A stretch of 57,500 bases of DNA, from the NCBI RefSeq assembly GCF_964340395.1, contig NC_135558.1:2225001-2282500 (forward strand), in the 5' to 3' direction. The translations under genes and the position numbers were made by a program. The notes beneath the pieces were generated by a model that saw only the letters and a list, made by a program, of their open reading frames with translations, made no database searches and was not told where the DNA came from. This document shows, piece by piece, positions 1-45,434 of the stretch. This stretch comes from Glandiceps talaboti (taxonomy: Eukaryota > Hemichordata > Enteropneusta > Spengelidae). The stretch's first letter is position 1. Every line of letters starts with the position of its first letter.

Positions 1-964
1 CAAATACTGGCAGAATAGTGGTGGACCCATACTAATATCACTGTATTACCATGCTTATCAAAATGCTGGAGGAATAAGGAATCTTAATCTGTAAGACACA
101 ACGAATCGTGCCACCCTATCAGCTTCCATTTCTCTAGAAGAGACTGCTAACAAGGTTGGCATGACGCAAAGTTTCTTACAGTCTTAACCCTTTCAGGACT
201 AGAAACTTTCCCGCCAAAATTTTTGAACAAAAATTCTTGTCTCTCTGTAATTTTTGGAGAAAGATCAACTTTATTTTAGACCAGAATTCAAGAAATATTA
301 CTTCCCAATGAAATAATATTCTTAAATTTTAGAAAATGTTCTTACAATCAAGTTTCTATTTATTCCAATATCGTCTCTAGTCATGAAAGGGTTAAGAAAT
401 TCCAAGACTGAAGAACTGTATCACAATGCCTCTTGAACTGCTGGGTAGAAAACTGAATACCAAACTGACATGACTGGGTCACTATATCCTTCTCTATGTT
501 GGAAGGAAACGGAATCCACACAGACTTAACTAGATCATGAACACTGGACGACACTCGGTGCTCTCCCTGAGAAATGTCAAACTCTCTGTTTATGTGCTAC
601 CCTTTTGATGATAAATTGACCATTTCCAGTTACATAGCGTCAGAATTGCAACAGAGTAGTGAGACTGACAAGATAATGTGAAGCATTTTATAAGGTTCAT
701 TCTGATTAGTCAGAAAACAAAGGAATCAAGCACATCTGTTGGCTGTATGGTTAACTAATGAGTGATAAAGTCTATGTACATATTTTCCAACCAATCAGTG
801 CCAACCTTGTAATAGCTTCACATCACCCCAAGACTCCCAGTTTTAATTTTTCTTTCCATACTATGGTATCCCTCCCTGGGTTCCAACCAACAGCTGCTAA
901 AATACTAACTGGTGAATTCAATGCTCTTAGAACCAATGTCTCATTTCAAGGTATCAGACACACA
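1..964. other. Presumed KIF21 intron, nothing recognised
   Basis: AT-rich sequence to the left of the last KIF21 exon seen. No exon, RNA gene or element was recognised on either strand. Confidence 0.5.
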
Positions 965-1850
965 CACACTGTGATTACTGGAATCCAGTGAACACTGCAT
1001 TGTGTACATATCATTATTCAAATCTAGACACAATACACAGGTGTTCACTGGACCCCAGTAATCACAGTGAAATCTACACAGTGACTCATTTACTGGACCC
1101 CAGTAATCACAGTGAAATCTACAAACAATGCAGTATTTACTGGACCCCAGTAATCACAGTGAAATCTACACAGTGACTCATTTACTGGACCCCAGTAATC
1201 ACAGTGAAATCTACAAACAATGCAATATTTACTGGACCCCAGTAATTACAGTGAAATGTACAAACAATGCAGTATTTACTGGACCCCAGTAATCACAGAG
1301 AAATGTACACAGTGACTCATTTACTGGACCCCAGTAATCACAGTGAAATGTACAAACAATGCAGTACTTCGCCCAGTAATTAGTGAAATATACACAATAC
1401 AGTGCTCACTAGACCCTGATAATCAGTGAACTCTTTGTTGGACCCCAGTAATCAGAGTGAAATATATACACAATGTAGTGTTTACTGGACCCCAGTAATT
1501 AGTGAAATGTACACACAATACATGTATAGTGTTTACTGGACCCCAGTAATCACAGTGAAATATACACACAATACATGTATAGTGTTTACTGGACCCCAGT
1601 AATTAGTGAAATGTACACACAATACATGTATAGTGTTTACTGGACCCCAGTAATTAGTGAAATGTACACACAATACATGTATAGTGTTTACTGGACCCCA
1701 GTAATTAGTGAAATGTACACACAATACATGTATAGTGTTTACTGGACCCCAGTAATTAGTGAAATGTACACACGATGCAGTGTTCACTGGACCCCAATAA
1801 TTAGTGAAACATACACACAATGCATTGTTCATGAGACCCTTGAAACCACA
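965..1850. repeat. Minisatellite, ~40-50-bp unit, about 20 copies
   Basis: Repeated core ttactggaccccagtaat followed by a variable spacer with gtgaaat and tacacacaat. The core is itself partly palindromic (ACTGG...CCAGT). Unit length alternates, showing interspersed variant units. It produces chance open frames on both strands. Confidence 0.95.
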
Positions 1851-2132
1851 GTGAAATGTACACACAATATCATGTTCATTGTATCCTAGTATTAAACCAG
1901 TGTGTCTGACACCATAAAATGTGACACAATCCACAAAGCAGTGCACCCTCTCGTGTTAAAATTCTAGGGAGAACACTGAAGTTGAACCTGTACAACATTA
2001 CCTCGAAGCAATCTCTGAAAGACTACACAAGAAAGATATTTTAAAAGAAAAGAGAGATAAAGAAAAGAAAAGAAAAGAAAAGAAAAAAAAGAAGAGAAAG
2101 GATTATAGAAAGACATGAAAAATGATTTGAGT

Positions 2133-2666
2133 ACATTGAATGTATAGTAAAAAGTACATGTATGTAGTGAGAGTTGTTTACAATGACATTGAATGTATAG
2201 TAAAAAGTACATGTATGTAGTGAGAGTTGTTTACACTGACATTGAATGTATAGTAAAAAGTACATGTATGTAGTGAGAGTTGTTTACAATGACATTGAAT
2301 GTATAGTAAAAAGTACATGTATGTAGTGAGAGTTGTTTACAATGGTATTCAATGTATAGTAAAAAGTACATGTATGTAGTGAGAGTTGTTTACACTGACA
2401 TTGAATGTATAGTAAAAAGTACATGTATGTAGTGAGAGTTGTTTACAATGGCATTGAATGTATAGTAAAAAGTACATGTATGTAGTGAGAGTTGTTTACA
2501 ATGACATTCAATGTATAGTAAAAAGTACATGTATGTAGTGAGAGTTGTTTACAATGACATTCAATGTATAGTAAAAAGTACATGTATGTAGTGAGAGTTG
2601 TTTACAATGACATTCAATGTATAGTAAAAAGTACATGTATGTAGTGAGAGTTGTTTACAATGACAT
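2133..2666. repeat. Minisatellite, 53-bp unit, about 10 copies
   Basis: Unit contains gtatagtaaaaagtacatgt then agtgagagttgtttaca. Copies are nearly identical, with a few substitutions near the 5' part of the unit. A GAAAA-rich tract (about 2045-2090) precedes it. Nothing else was recognised between the array and KIF21 exon 14 (2667-3294). Confidence 0.95.
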
Positions 2667-3294
2667 CTACAATCTACAACCCATTACAAAGGTTACCAAA
2701 CCTTACCAAATACACTAACTTTATATATATGTACAAGGTAGTTTAAAATCAAGTTTTACCAGATTTCCCAACTTGCATTAACAGGGTTTATAGCAAACAT
2801 TAGCATAAACACTGGGTATTATTCACACACTATTATGATATATAACACAATTACTCTAAATCATTCTCTTTTTCCACAGGCACTCAACTCTATGTTTTAA
2901 ATTTTACTAAATTCTACAGCTGTACCTTATCTAGGAGCATTATTCTTGATAGTTGCCTAAGTACTATATTGGGTTGTCTCTTACATTTTTCAACATTATT
3001 AACTGTATAAGTCATTATAAAGCTAGTTTGAATGCATCTGGAAACTGGTTTATATACTGAAGATAGGACAGTACAAGAGGACACCATGAAGACAATGATA
3101 GGATGCCAAATGTCCATAAACACAATAGTTGAACCTTTCCTGTTCACTTTTTCATCAGGTAGTTTCTATAATCTGTTCTAATTACTAATAATATGGTTTA
3201 TTCCAGTACGTAACTAACACAGATTGATTTGATTTGATCTATAAGTAATTTGTTTGATTGATATCATACAAACTAAATTCACAGAGAACCTTAC

Positions 3295-23302
<20,008 letters not shown>

Positions 23303-23804
23303 GATTCGAGAAATTCAATATACGATTCTGGCTAAATTCAACGACGAACGGATGCACTGTCACGATCGTGGGGATGTACGTATTTGTATTGTACACATTG
23401 CAGTACACGGGCATAGACCCACATTTACTGCATCTTCTCTTTCTCGAATAGTCCAAATCCTAGAGATAACTATACCCGTCTTTTATATATCATCGGCCGT
23501 CAAAAGCGTCATCGTTCCAGGTCAGAAAGCGACCGAAAACCAAACAAAATGACAGACTCGGTGACATCTAACGTTATCTCCGTGAATCACTTCTCTCGTC
23601 GTGTGCAATGCTATCTGGGATAGCAAATATAATTCAAAATAGAGGGCGCTAATTTCCCAGCTGATTGATGCAAAGTGATCCAAATATCATGTGTCTTCGT
23701 ATTATATATTCATGAGATTTAGTTCATAGGTCAATGATTTCGATGCGTCCTGTCGGCTCTCCGGTCTGCTACGTGAGAACACTTATAACTTGTCTGTGGT
23801 GAGA
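23303..23804. promoter_or_regulatory. Bidirectional promoter region between KIF21 and GBE1
   Basis: The 502 bp between the two divergent start codons must hold the 5' leaders and promoters of both genes unless upstream non-coding exons exist. CpG dinucleotides are clearly denser here (about 23100-24130) than in the flanking introns, as in CpG-type shared promoters. No convincing TATA box at a fixed position was found. Confidence 0.65.
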
Positions 23805-35836
<12,032 letters not shown>

Positions 35837-35947
35837 ACTTTGTCAGCTTGAGGTCTCAAGAAAAATGATGTGTCCTTAAAGAAGTACTGGAGGCTAATTA
35901 AGCTTAAGAACTCTTCAAGTTTCTGTTTTAATGGACCAAATGAAGAT

Positions 35948-35953
35948 AATAAA
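35948..35953 (+). terminator. Candidate GBE1 polyadenylation signal
   Basis: AATAAA occurs 112 bp after the GBE1 stop codon. Other AATAAA hexamers lie further downstream, so the true 3' end is not settled. Confidence 0.35.
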
Positions 35954-36423
35954 AAGCTAAAGTGTGCTTGCCTTAAATAGAGATATATAGAAGACGACTG
36001 TAAATATGTATTGTCGATGGAAAATTTTATGGGACTGTTATCGGAATATTTTGATCTAAAGATGTTTAATATGTTCGAGTTATAGAATTTGATTGTCTAT
36101 ATCTTTTTAAGATGGAGTACGTCTGTCATTTTATTTTGATAATTTTTTTGAGAGTGCATTGGATATTTTGGGTAGGAGTCTTTTTGAGTGGATGTCTTTT
36201 GGGTGGGTGTTTTTTGGAGTGGTAAACATTTGTCTGGTGAAAGCTTTTTTCAGCAGACCAATTACATTTTTTTGTATGTTTTGTATAATTTAGTGAAAGT
36301 TTACAGGGTTAAAAACAGATGACCAATATTTTCGTGCAAAGTTGTGCAAACATTTACGTGAATAAGTAACCATTTGCAGTGTGCTATCTAAAACTGCAAC
36401 TGGAGTGTTTTTCCAAAACTATT

Positions 36424-36598
36424 TTGTGCTGTCTATAAATGAAAGACAATTTTTTTTTGTTTCAGTCAACGTAATAAAAACTGAGTATATTGTATGCCAG
36501 CACATATTGTAAGGGATAGGGGAACACCAAACTTAAAAACTCATAAGAATTGCTGTGTGTCTGCAGAATGTTAGATTGGCTTTAACTGAAGGCATAAT
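36424..36598 (+). mobile_element. Ancient copy of the hAT-like MITE
   Basis: Aligns along its length with the element at 55096-55266 (shared: gtcaacgtaataaaaactg, taagggataggggaacacca, ttagattggcttt), but its terminal repeats have decayed. Confidence 0.6.
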
Positions 36599-36779
36599 TG
36601 CCATTAGTGTAATAGTGTAAGAAGATCAACAAAATGTTTCCATGTTAAAGTTGCACTGCTGCAACTGGAGTGTTTTTCCAAAACTATTTTGTTCGATATA
36701 ATGATGTATTGTAATGTCATACAACCTGAACAGTGTTGTATCATCTGCAGATAAACATATTTGTGTATTTGTACATACA

Positions 36780-37010
36780 TGTTAGCTCGTACGCCTCTTA
36801 CCTTTGCAGCCAGGGTTCGAACCCACCAGTCGGCTGGGTTTGATTAAATTTACCATGCTGTAAGTAAGAAGAGTGTCGTTCAGTTTGACTCTACCGAACA
36901 ACGCAGGTTTTCCATGGGTACTCCGGTTTCCTCCTGCATTAACACTGAACTTTCTTCCTGTTATTGGGCAATGCCTGTTGAATGGTTAATAAATAAAAAA
37001 TAAAAAAATA
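36780..37010 (+). mobile_element. tRNA-derived SINE, plus-strand copy
   Basis: Partial tRNA-like head with B box gggttcgaaccc, body with tactccggtttcctcctgc and ttattgggcaatgcctg, then an A/T-rich tail (aataaataaaaaataaaa). Same family as 3679-4264. Confidence 0.85.
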
Positions 37011-37200
37011 CTTTAGTGCAATAAATCTAATCAAATTAATTTTTGAGTCCACCCCCTAAAATCAGTACCCCGAACACAATCACAATTTCAACTTGTTGTT
37101 TTATTGGATAAAATCATTTACATAACATGTCTAATTATTGATTTTTTTTTTTTTTTAAATTCAGTTGATTGTGTGATTAACAACAAAAATACTCCAGTTA

Positions 37201-37623
37201 GGGACGATTGCACAATGTCACACAAGCTCAACAAGTAAATGAAGTTCACTTAGGGGGAGGTAATTTGGCATCAGTGTGATTGCTGAACTTCATTTTCGCA
37301 CTTCTAACCACAGTTCGATTGAAAAGTTTCACTCCTTCAATGATAACAGTTTTTTTATTTACTACCAAGAACTTAATAAGTTGATAAAAAATTTACTTCT
37401 AATGTGAGATATGGTGCTGGGTTTCTGGTAGTATTTTAATGTGTTTACAATCATGTTTTAAAATTACATCGATTGTAGTGCTGTGACCGCTACAGTTTTC
37501 ATCATAGTTTACATCATATGTAAATGCTTGATGTCACACTTGTTTAGGGGGTAGGAAGAGGTCTTTTGTCCTAAACGAACAATGTTTGTTTGTTGAGCTT
37601 GTGCGACATTGTGCTATCATCCC
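37201..37623. mobile_element. PIF/Harbinger-like MITE with TTA target-site duplication
   Basis: Terminal inverted repeats of about 36 bp: GGGACGATTGCACAATGTC at the left and GACATTGTGCTATCATCCC at the right, extending inward through gcacaagctcaacaa. TTA occurs immediately outside both ends (37198-37200, 37624-37626), as expected for the 3-bp TWA duplication of PIF/Harbinger. No transposase is encoded in its 423 bp. Confidence 0.75.
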
Positions 37624-38118
37624 TTACAGATATAATGCAGCCTTAAGGGATCTCAGTATTTAGTCAATATAAAATGATCACAATTTCTCGATATAGCAGT
37701 TGTTTGTTCCATGTGAAAAGAACAGTATTTCATACAAAATCAATGTGTGGGTGTGGTCATGTATACAGTGACCTACAGTTTAGGCTGATGATAACCATGC
37801 ATTATTGATATGAAATAAACTTTGAAATGAACATGATTTCAGTTTACTGTAGTTCAACAAGCATTCAAAATATATATTTGTTTTTGCAACTGAGATGTGT
37901 GTATTGATACTGTACATTGAGATAATGTCAACTCTCTGTACAGAGATTGTTTACCTGTGTTGTACATTAATAGCATGGATTTGATCTGATAGATATTACT
38001 GAATGATATGAAAGCCTATCTGTGTACCACTATATATGGTAATGTAATTCAGTGCAATTAAAGGCATCGTGAAGGCATAGTGAAAGCACTTAGTTGTCTG
38101 TGGTATTATTATCTCTCC

Positions 38119-38172
<54 letters not shown>

Positions 38173-38282
38173 TGTCTGTCTGTCTGTGTCTGTGTGTGTG
38201 TGTGTGTGTGTATGTCTGTGTATGTTGTCTCTGTGTCTGTGTCTGTGTCTGTGTCTTTGTCTGTGCCTCTGTCTGTGTGTTT
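38119..38282. repeat. (TG)n / (TGTC)n microsatellite
   Basis: Interrupted TG and CTGT repeats; the Cys/Val frames over it are artefacts. Confidence 0.95.
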
Positions 38283-40040
38283 GTTTTTTTAACTTTGGCT
38301 GTCGGCAAGTTTGTCTTGTAGTGAGACCTCAGATCTGCACTTGGTTTAGGTTTGCTGACCAAAAGCCAAATATGTTAGTATACCTCCAATGTGCAGTAAA
38401 TCCCCTCTATGCGCACCCCAGTCACCTGATATCAAAGAAAACCAAACAGTCTAGCAACTAGACTATCTGCTAGTCAGTCAAATAACAACAATTCAATATC
38501 TCCAATTCAAGAATGCAATAAAAATTCTTTGGATTTATCAAAGATCAGCAATGATTTGTAAATCAGATCAAAGTTGTGATTTGAGTAGATGTAGATTGAC
38601 AAATGAGTGGATTTGATGTCAATATTTCAAATTTTACATTTAATTTGTTGAAACAGATTTTAAAAATATACATTGACATGTCAAAACATGCCTACATCAC
38701 TGCAGAGCAGCAGTCCCAGGCTTGATGTACACTTCTGTACATGGTTTTGAAATAGCCATAAAGTTTATATTTTAACCCCTTTTATCTCTGATTATCCATA
38801 CAGGAGACATCCAGTCTCACCTGAATGATTTTCTATAAATATTCCAGGTAAGACTGGGTGACGCTGATGAGGATAATCCAAGATTTAAAAAAAAGTTAAA
38901 ATAATTCATTAATAGTTCAAAATCATGAACGTAAGGTACATGTATGTTTGAAGAGACATTATTGCCATCAACCCAATCACAAATGAGCTACAGAGAGAAG
39001 TGTGAAAAAATGTTCCAAACAATAGGGCTTTCCAAATTTGAACACAGTAAAACTTGACGGATTTTGTGTATAGCTGTGATAGTCTTTCGAAACTGAGATT
39101 GTTGAAGCGCCCTCTATGGCCATATACTGTAGACCAGTGAAAACACAATGTGTACACGCATTGTCGTTTATATGTGCACATAATTTCATATTTTATCATA
39201 ATATAAATATCTTTGCACACACATTTAAAATATTCAGTAGCCTCATTAACATTATGATAAGTGAATATAAAATACTCTTCACTCACCATACCATTGTGTT
39301 TGTTTGTTTGTTTGTTTGTTTGAACGTAATGCATAATACTGTTTTTTCACCATATATATGATTAATTATGAAGTGAGATTTTTTTCAAATGTAATTTAGA
39401 ATTGATAAATCAGCAATTTTTTTGATATTTCACCAGTTAGGAAAACTCTCACCACTAAATATTTATTATGTCATCAAGGGGGGAGAAACTATACAAAAAT
39501 TTATTCCTGGACTGTAAATTAGAAATATTATAAACAAATCTTGTTTGTAAATTTCATGAAGATATATTGCAATGTATTGCATATTCTCATCATCATAAAC
39601 CACAGCATCGTCCAAGATGCACTACTGAGATATTTCACAGTGTCACCAAAGAAATATCAGCATCTGGTTGGCGAGAAGGCATGATATTCTATGGATTGTG
39701 TAGTGTTGACTGGTGTTTTTATATTAATATCATTCAGTATCTGTTGTTGACTTAAGTTGCTATGTAACTTTGTAGGAAATTTGATTTGTCTGCCTTTGGA
39801 GAGATATTCTGTCAAGATTCGTTCATTTCATCTCACATTTTTGAAATTAAATTTGTGAAAAATTGTATGCAATTTTTTTGTGTTTCAATTTTTCTGCAAT
39901 ACATGTTTTATTTTGCTGTGGTGTAAATCTATTCTGGATCAGTGGATGACGTCATTGACAACGATAGGCTATCTTACAAAGCATCATGGGTAGATTGTAA
40001 TGTGTCAAAGGTCAACGATCATAGGGCAAAGAACGAACCG

Positions 40041-40067
40041 ATGAAGGTACGGAGATGGACGTGGTAA
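40041..40067 (+). promoter_or_regulatory. Upstream ORF overlapping the ILVBL start
   Basis: An ATG at 40041 opens an 8-codon frame ending TAA at 40065-40067, out of frame with the ILVBL start at 40055. Its context is weak (C at -3), whereas the main start is strong, so leaky scanning would be expected if the transcript begins upstream of 40041. The transcription start is not known. Confidence 0.4.
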
Positions 40068-43000
40068 CCAACGTGGGACTTTGCTTGCTGGTCATAGTTG
40101 TTACAGCCTTGGTCATCATTGTTAAAAAGTTTGGGTTACTTTACATCGCCCTTCATAAGGTAATTTCAAATTTCAAGTCGCGGATTTTTTGAAATTGTCG
40201 TATCACTTCATGAGAGTTCGTATACATAATCAAAGCCTCGTCTCCGCTTCAGAGTCTAATGGGTAGATCCAGAGTTCAGCGCATTATTACCGTAGCTATA
40301 CGATAATGCGTAGCGTAGGTATACCTATACCTGCATGCTGAGATCGATCGAGGTGATTTACAAGGACTATTTTACGGCAGATCCTAAAGATCGGACTTAC
40401 AGTAGTAAATGTACATGTAATAAATCGACTTGCATACTATGTTACTATCACCCGGCGCGGTGTTAGTTTCTAAATCATTGCCGATAACAATTTTACTACT
40501 TCAGGTTTTTTTTACTGATAGTGATAACAAAAGTGTGTTTTTACCTTTGAAGTGGGAGTGGTTGGTGATGATGAATACTTTGTATAAAATTATACCGTTA
40601 TATTATAATTTAGTAGTCTTTCACAAAGTATTCGAAGTAAGCTGTTGAATGCAGTTAGGGAATTAAGACCCTTGTAATAAATTATATCGATTTATTAGTA
40701 CATGTAAACTTAGATTGCATTGCAAGGTCATACATACAAACACCCCAACCCCAAAAAGGCCAACAGCAATGTAAATCAATTATTTCTAGTGAAATGTATG
40801 GTAATGAAAATCTAGAGGAATATCACTTGTATAATGTATAGCCTTGCATCTGTGTATTTTACTGCATGATGGTACCAGCTAGTTTTGGAAATTATGAGTT
40901 TTGAGATCTCTGCTACATCTTGGTGAGATTTGTCGGAGAGAACTCTGACAGATGTCTCTGTGAGATGTGTCAGAGTTGTCAAAGTGCATATTTCTGAGAA
41001 TTATGTTCCAGCATACCTACAGTACTCAAGGTAATGGCTTTAATTTTGTTATTGCCATATTGTTAATTGATAATCCAAAACAACAAATTTCAGGAAAATA
41101 GATTAGGCAATAATGCTTTCGATATTACATTGCAGTGCAAAAACCTATACTTTACATTTACACCAATGCAAGTAATCACTGTGGTATGGTACTTACTCCA
41201 TATCTATCAATATTGTGTGGAATATTCCATTATGTCTTGTAGGTGGATAAAGACTCAACAAAGAATGGTGGTGAACTAGTGGCTGAAGTGTTGAAATCTC
41301 ATGGCGTCAAATATATGTTTATATTGTGTGGGGGACATATTTCCCCAATTGTGGTTGGTGCTGAGAAAGTTGGCATTAGAGTTATAGACACCAGGCATGA
41401 GGTATGTACATAATACTAATAGTCTTGACTGTGGAGTATAGGTCATGTTTAGTTCCTGATACATTTATACAAGATTTTTTGCAATAATCTTTATGGAATA
41501 TCATGCTTAAATTTAGCAAGACATTTCATTAATGTGGGACAATAAATTTCAAATTTGTGTCTCAGAAGCATTTGTGCATATTTATTTGTAATAGTGCGGG
41601 AGAATATTTTTGATGAAATAAATTCAATGTAGATTAAATTACATGTATATGTACTTGAGGAAAAAATTAGGACAATTGATATGATTTCCATAAAACATAA
41701 ATTAATACTAGGGCCAAGAAAAGTTATGTTTGTTTCGCCTAGGGAAAATGCAGAAGTGATGCAGTGTTTTTTTTATTTGTTAGCTCCTTCATATTGATTG
41801 ATAGGATTATAGACGGGGAAAAAAAGAGAAACCATGAAAGATGATTAATGAAATAGATACTTTGATTCAGTTACAGCCTACAGGGTATACATTACAAACA
41901 CATGTGATTGATGTCCTGTACAGACATGTGGTAAAAATATCAATTTCCCACTGTATGTGTGTGTGTGCAATTTACAGGTTGTGAAAAAAATGACAAAAAA
42001 AACTGTGATGGCACATTCTCATGTTACGCAAGCAGGAATAAGTAACAAAACACTTTTTTTCTCTTGTCTGTACGTTTGACCAAGTTTAAGTTGAACAAAG
42101 TTCTCCTATATTTATTTACAAACATGGCTAAAACTGGTTATTTGTATGATGACTATTTCTTGATCACTTCTACCAAATAGGTGAATGCTGTCTTTGCTGC
42201 TGATGCTGTTGCTAGGTTATCAGGGACTGTTGGTGTTGCCGCAGTAACAGCAGGACCGGGTCTTACAAACACTGTCACTGCAGTGAAGAATGCACAGATG
42301 GCCGAATCACCATTATTACTGCTTGGAGGGGCTACAGCCACATTACTCAAGGTATCAGTAGTTAAGACATATAAACTATTAAATTGGGCAAACGGAATTG
42401 AACTTGAAAGATAAAAAAGCTAGTAAAATTTACTTGAACGTTTTATTCTATACTTGGTTATCTTGGGTAAGTCAGACAATGATTATTTTAATAGAGTTCT
42501 TCGATTGTCAGTACCTGAAATAGAATATTACTGCCAAGGCACATCATATAAATAACGAACATTTCAATTTCTTGGTCGACACCATAACTTCTGCTCCATG
42601 CGCTTCACATGCATTACTATAGGCATGCGTGAAAATAAGTAGACCTGCTTGTTCTATTTTGACCATCTAGCTTGAGGTGAAATGTTATTGCAGGCACTGA
42701 GAATTAAGATAAATGAAACTATGATATCAATAGACTAATTCTTGACACTCCAAATGTTCCCAAGATACACTTCACCCCACCACTCCTAAATTGCCTTTGC
42801 TAAACCTTTATGTAGTTTTCTGTTTCCAAAGTTATGATTGCACATCAACTGTTCTGTGATCCAGGAATATTACTTCTTCACTTTGGCTAAAGACAACTGC
42901 TTTGTTTCAATATAATAAAATGATATCATTATATAAAAAAAAATGGATCAAAAGTGAAAAAGTTGACAGTGTGTGTATTTTTAGACTGATACAATGAAAT

Positions 43001-45355
43001 AAAAAATTATATCCTACTTGATATACGTTATTGATAATTGAACATTTGTTGATAATCTTAATTTGTTGTAATTGTTTGATCTCACCAGGGTAGAGGAGCA
43101 TTACAAGATATTGATCAACTCTGTCTATTTAAACCACTATGTAAATTTACTGCTACAGTGAAGTATGTAAGAGATATCATTCCTACATTGAGAAAAGCTC
43201 TGGTAATTGCACAGTCAGGAACTCCAGGTACAGACAATCTGATTGGTAGTGTTAAGTATGTATTCCTCATTCTGATTGGCTTACTCAGAGTGACTGAGCA
43301 GAAAATCAATAAGTAGAAGCGTTGTAACTAAACAAGAATAAAAATGTTGTAATTGCATCACTATTAAAGTTACATTACTAGTATATTATGTTATGATACA
43401 TCACATTACAATATATTACACTACATTATATTGTATTGCATCACCTCACAATGCATTTTATGATATTGCATTGCATAATAATTATATCACATTTCATAAC
43501 AGTACAGTACATTACATGTTAGTATACCACACTACACCACACCACACCACACCACACCACACTACACTACACCACACCACACCACACTACACCACACCAC
43601 ACCACACCACACCACGCCACACCACACTACACCATACCACACCACACCACACCACACCATTACTACCTTGATAACAAGGACAGTGGAAGGAAGAATAACT
43701 TGTGACTATATTACATTACAACAGGTCCAGTATTTGTAGAGTTGCCATTGGACACTTTGTATCCATACCAGCTGGTTTCTAAAGAACTTGGACCAAAAGG
43801 ACCGTCCAAAGGAGGTATTGTACAAAGTATTGTTGGTTGGTAAGTCACAAATCAGTCTTTATTCAATACATGTACAGTGATATAGTTTTGCTTATTGGTG
43901 AATTCAAAAAATAACCACTCATCGCAAAGTAAACATTAGTCTATGTGTTTCCTGAAAATTAAATGAGGTATTCAGATTCACATTCCCCACCGTATCCCCT
44001 GTATTCATGAATTCACAGCATAATCACTCACGGCAAAATAAAAAAACATTATTTATTTGTGTGTCATGATAACTAAATTAGAGATACAAAAATAAGAATT
44101 GAGTATTACATTTACGAGTTTCTAATATAAATCATTGTACATCTTCTTCCTCTGTCTCATACAATTCAGGTATATGGACAACTATTTGAATAACCTATAT
44201 GCTGGAGCTTGGGAGAAAAGAACCACTAGTCCATTGCCAGTAGTGAGACCAATGCCTACACCTAGTCAGGGTAAGGTTTTGTCACATGCACTGTCATACC
44301 TACTGGCTCACAGTTTAGTCAAAATGTCTCTGTCCAGGTTTGAACTTGTTGGCTAATGGGAGTACGTACACTTGTATGCAGACTTTAATTTATATGCATT
44401 CGTGATAATGACAGCACATAAAATACGCAAAATTTTACTCAAAAGGAAACAATAAGTATAGAGACCAATGCTTCAATATGTAAATGCCTTCAACATATTT
44501 GAAACAATTGATAACTGTCAATAAGTCAATACTTTATACATTTGTTGTTATTTCATATTTCATAGTATTTTCTTGTCATTATTTCAGTACAACAAGCTGC
44601 CGAGTTACTCAGTAGAGCAAAGAAACCTGTGATACTACTAGGTAGTCAGTCTACATTGCCACCAACACCTGTTGAAGATCTCAGAAAATCCCTCGAGGTT
44701 AGTAGTAATACCCCCTGATATTATTAGGCAGTCATACTATACTACCAATGACATCGTGGAAAATCTCAAAGAATCTTTAGATAGTAGTAGTACCCCCTGA
44801 TAGTATTAGGCAGTCAGTCAACATTGTCTCCAACCTGTGTGGAAAATTTCAAAGAATCACTATCATTGCCAGGTTAGTGCAACCCCCAGATAGTACACCT
44901 GATGTAGAATAAACTTTGATCTGACCTGTAATGAACTTGACTTGACCTTAAACTCTGACCAGTAATGAATACACATTGACCTGTGTGAAAATAATTTATT
45001 TACAGAAATTAGGTATTCCATGTTTCCTGGGTGGTATGGCAAGAGGTATGCTTGGTAGAGATAGTCCCATTCACATCCGACAACGACGGAGAGATGCTCT
45101 GAAAGAAGCTGATGTAGTTATCTTATTAGGTACAGTAACAGGAGAAAAATACTCAGTATTTATGTCATTATTGTTGTCTTCTGTTAAAATAGTATTATTG
45201 GGTATACAAATACATCTTCCATGGATAAAACTAAGCATGAAATTGATATCATTGTAAAAAACTGAAAGGGAGAATTAGTAGGATCGTGTTGCCAAATGGT
45301 GCAGTAATACATCACATTGTCTTTGCTTGAAATCTTGTTGGCGATACAGTCGCTG

Positions 45356-45434
<79 letters not shown>

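Larger units (their letters stand above)
35837..40054. other. Intergenic region GBE1-ILVBL
   Basis: Contains the GBE1 3' end, an ancient MITE copy inside 34-bp direct repeats (36394-36692), a SINE (36780-37010), a Harbinger-like MITE (37201-37623) and a (TG)n tract (38119-38280). From 38290 to 40000 nothing else was recognised; frames up to 141 codons there look random. Confidence 0.8.

Noticed and set aside
38909-39334. 141-codon minus-strand frame between GBE1 and ILVBL
   Set aside because: Frames of this length are expected about once by chance in 57 kb of AT-rich DNA; it starts in a TTTG repeat and has no recognisable motif.
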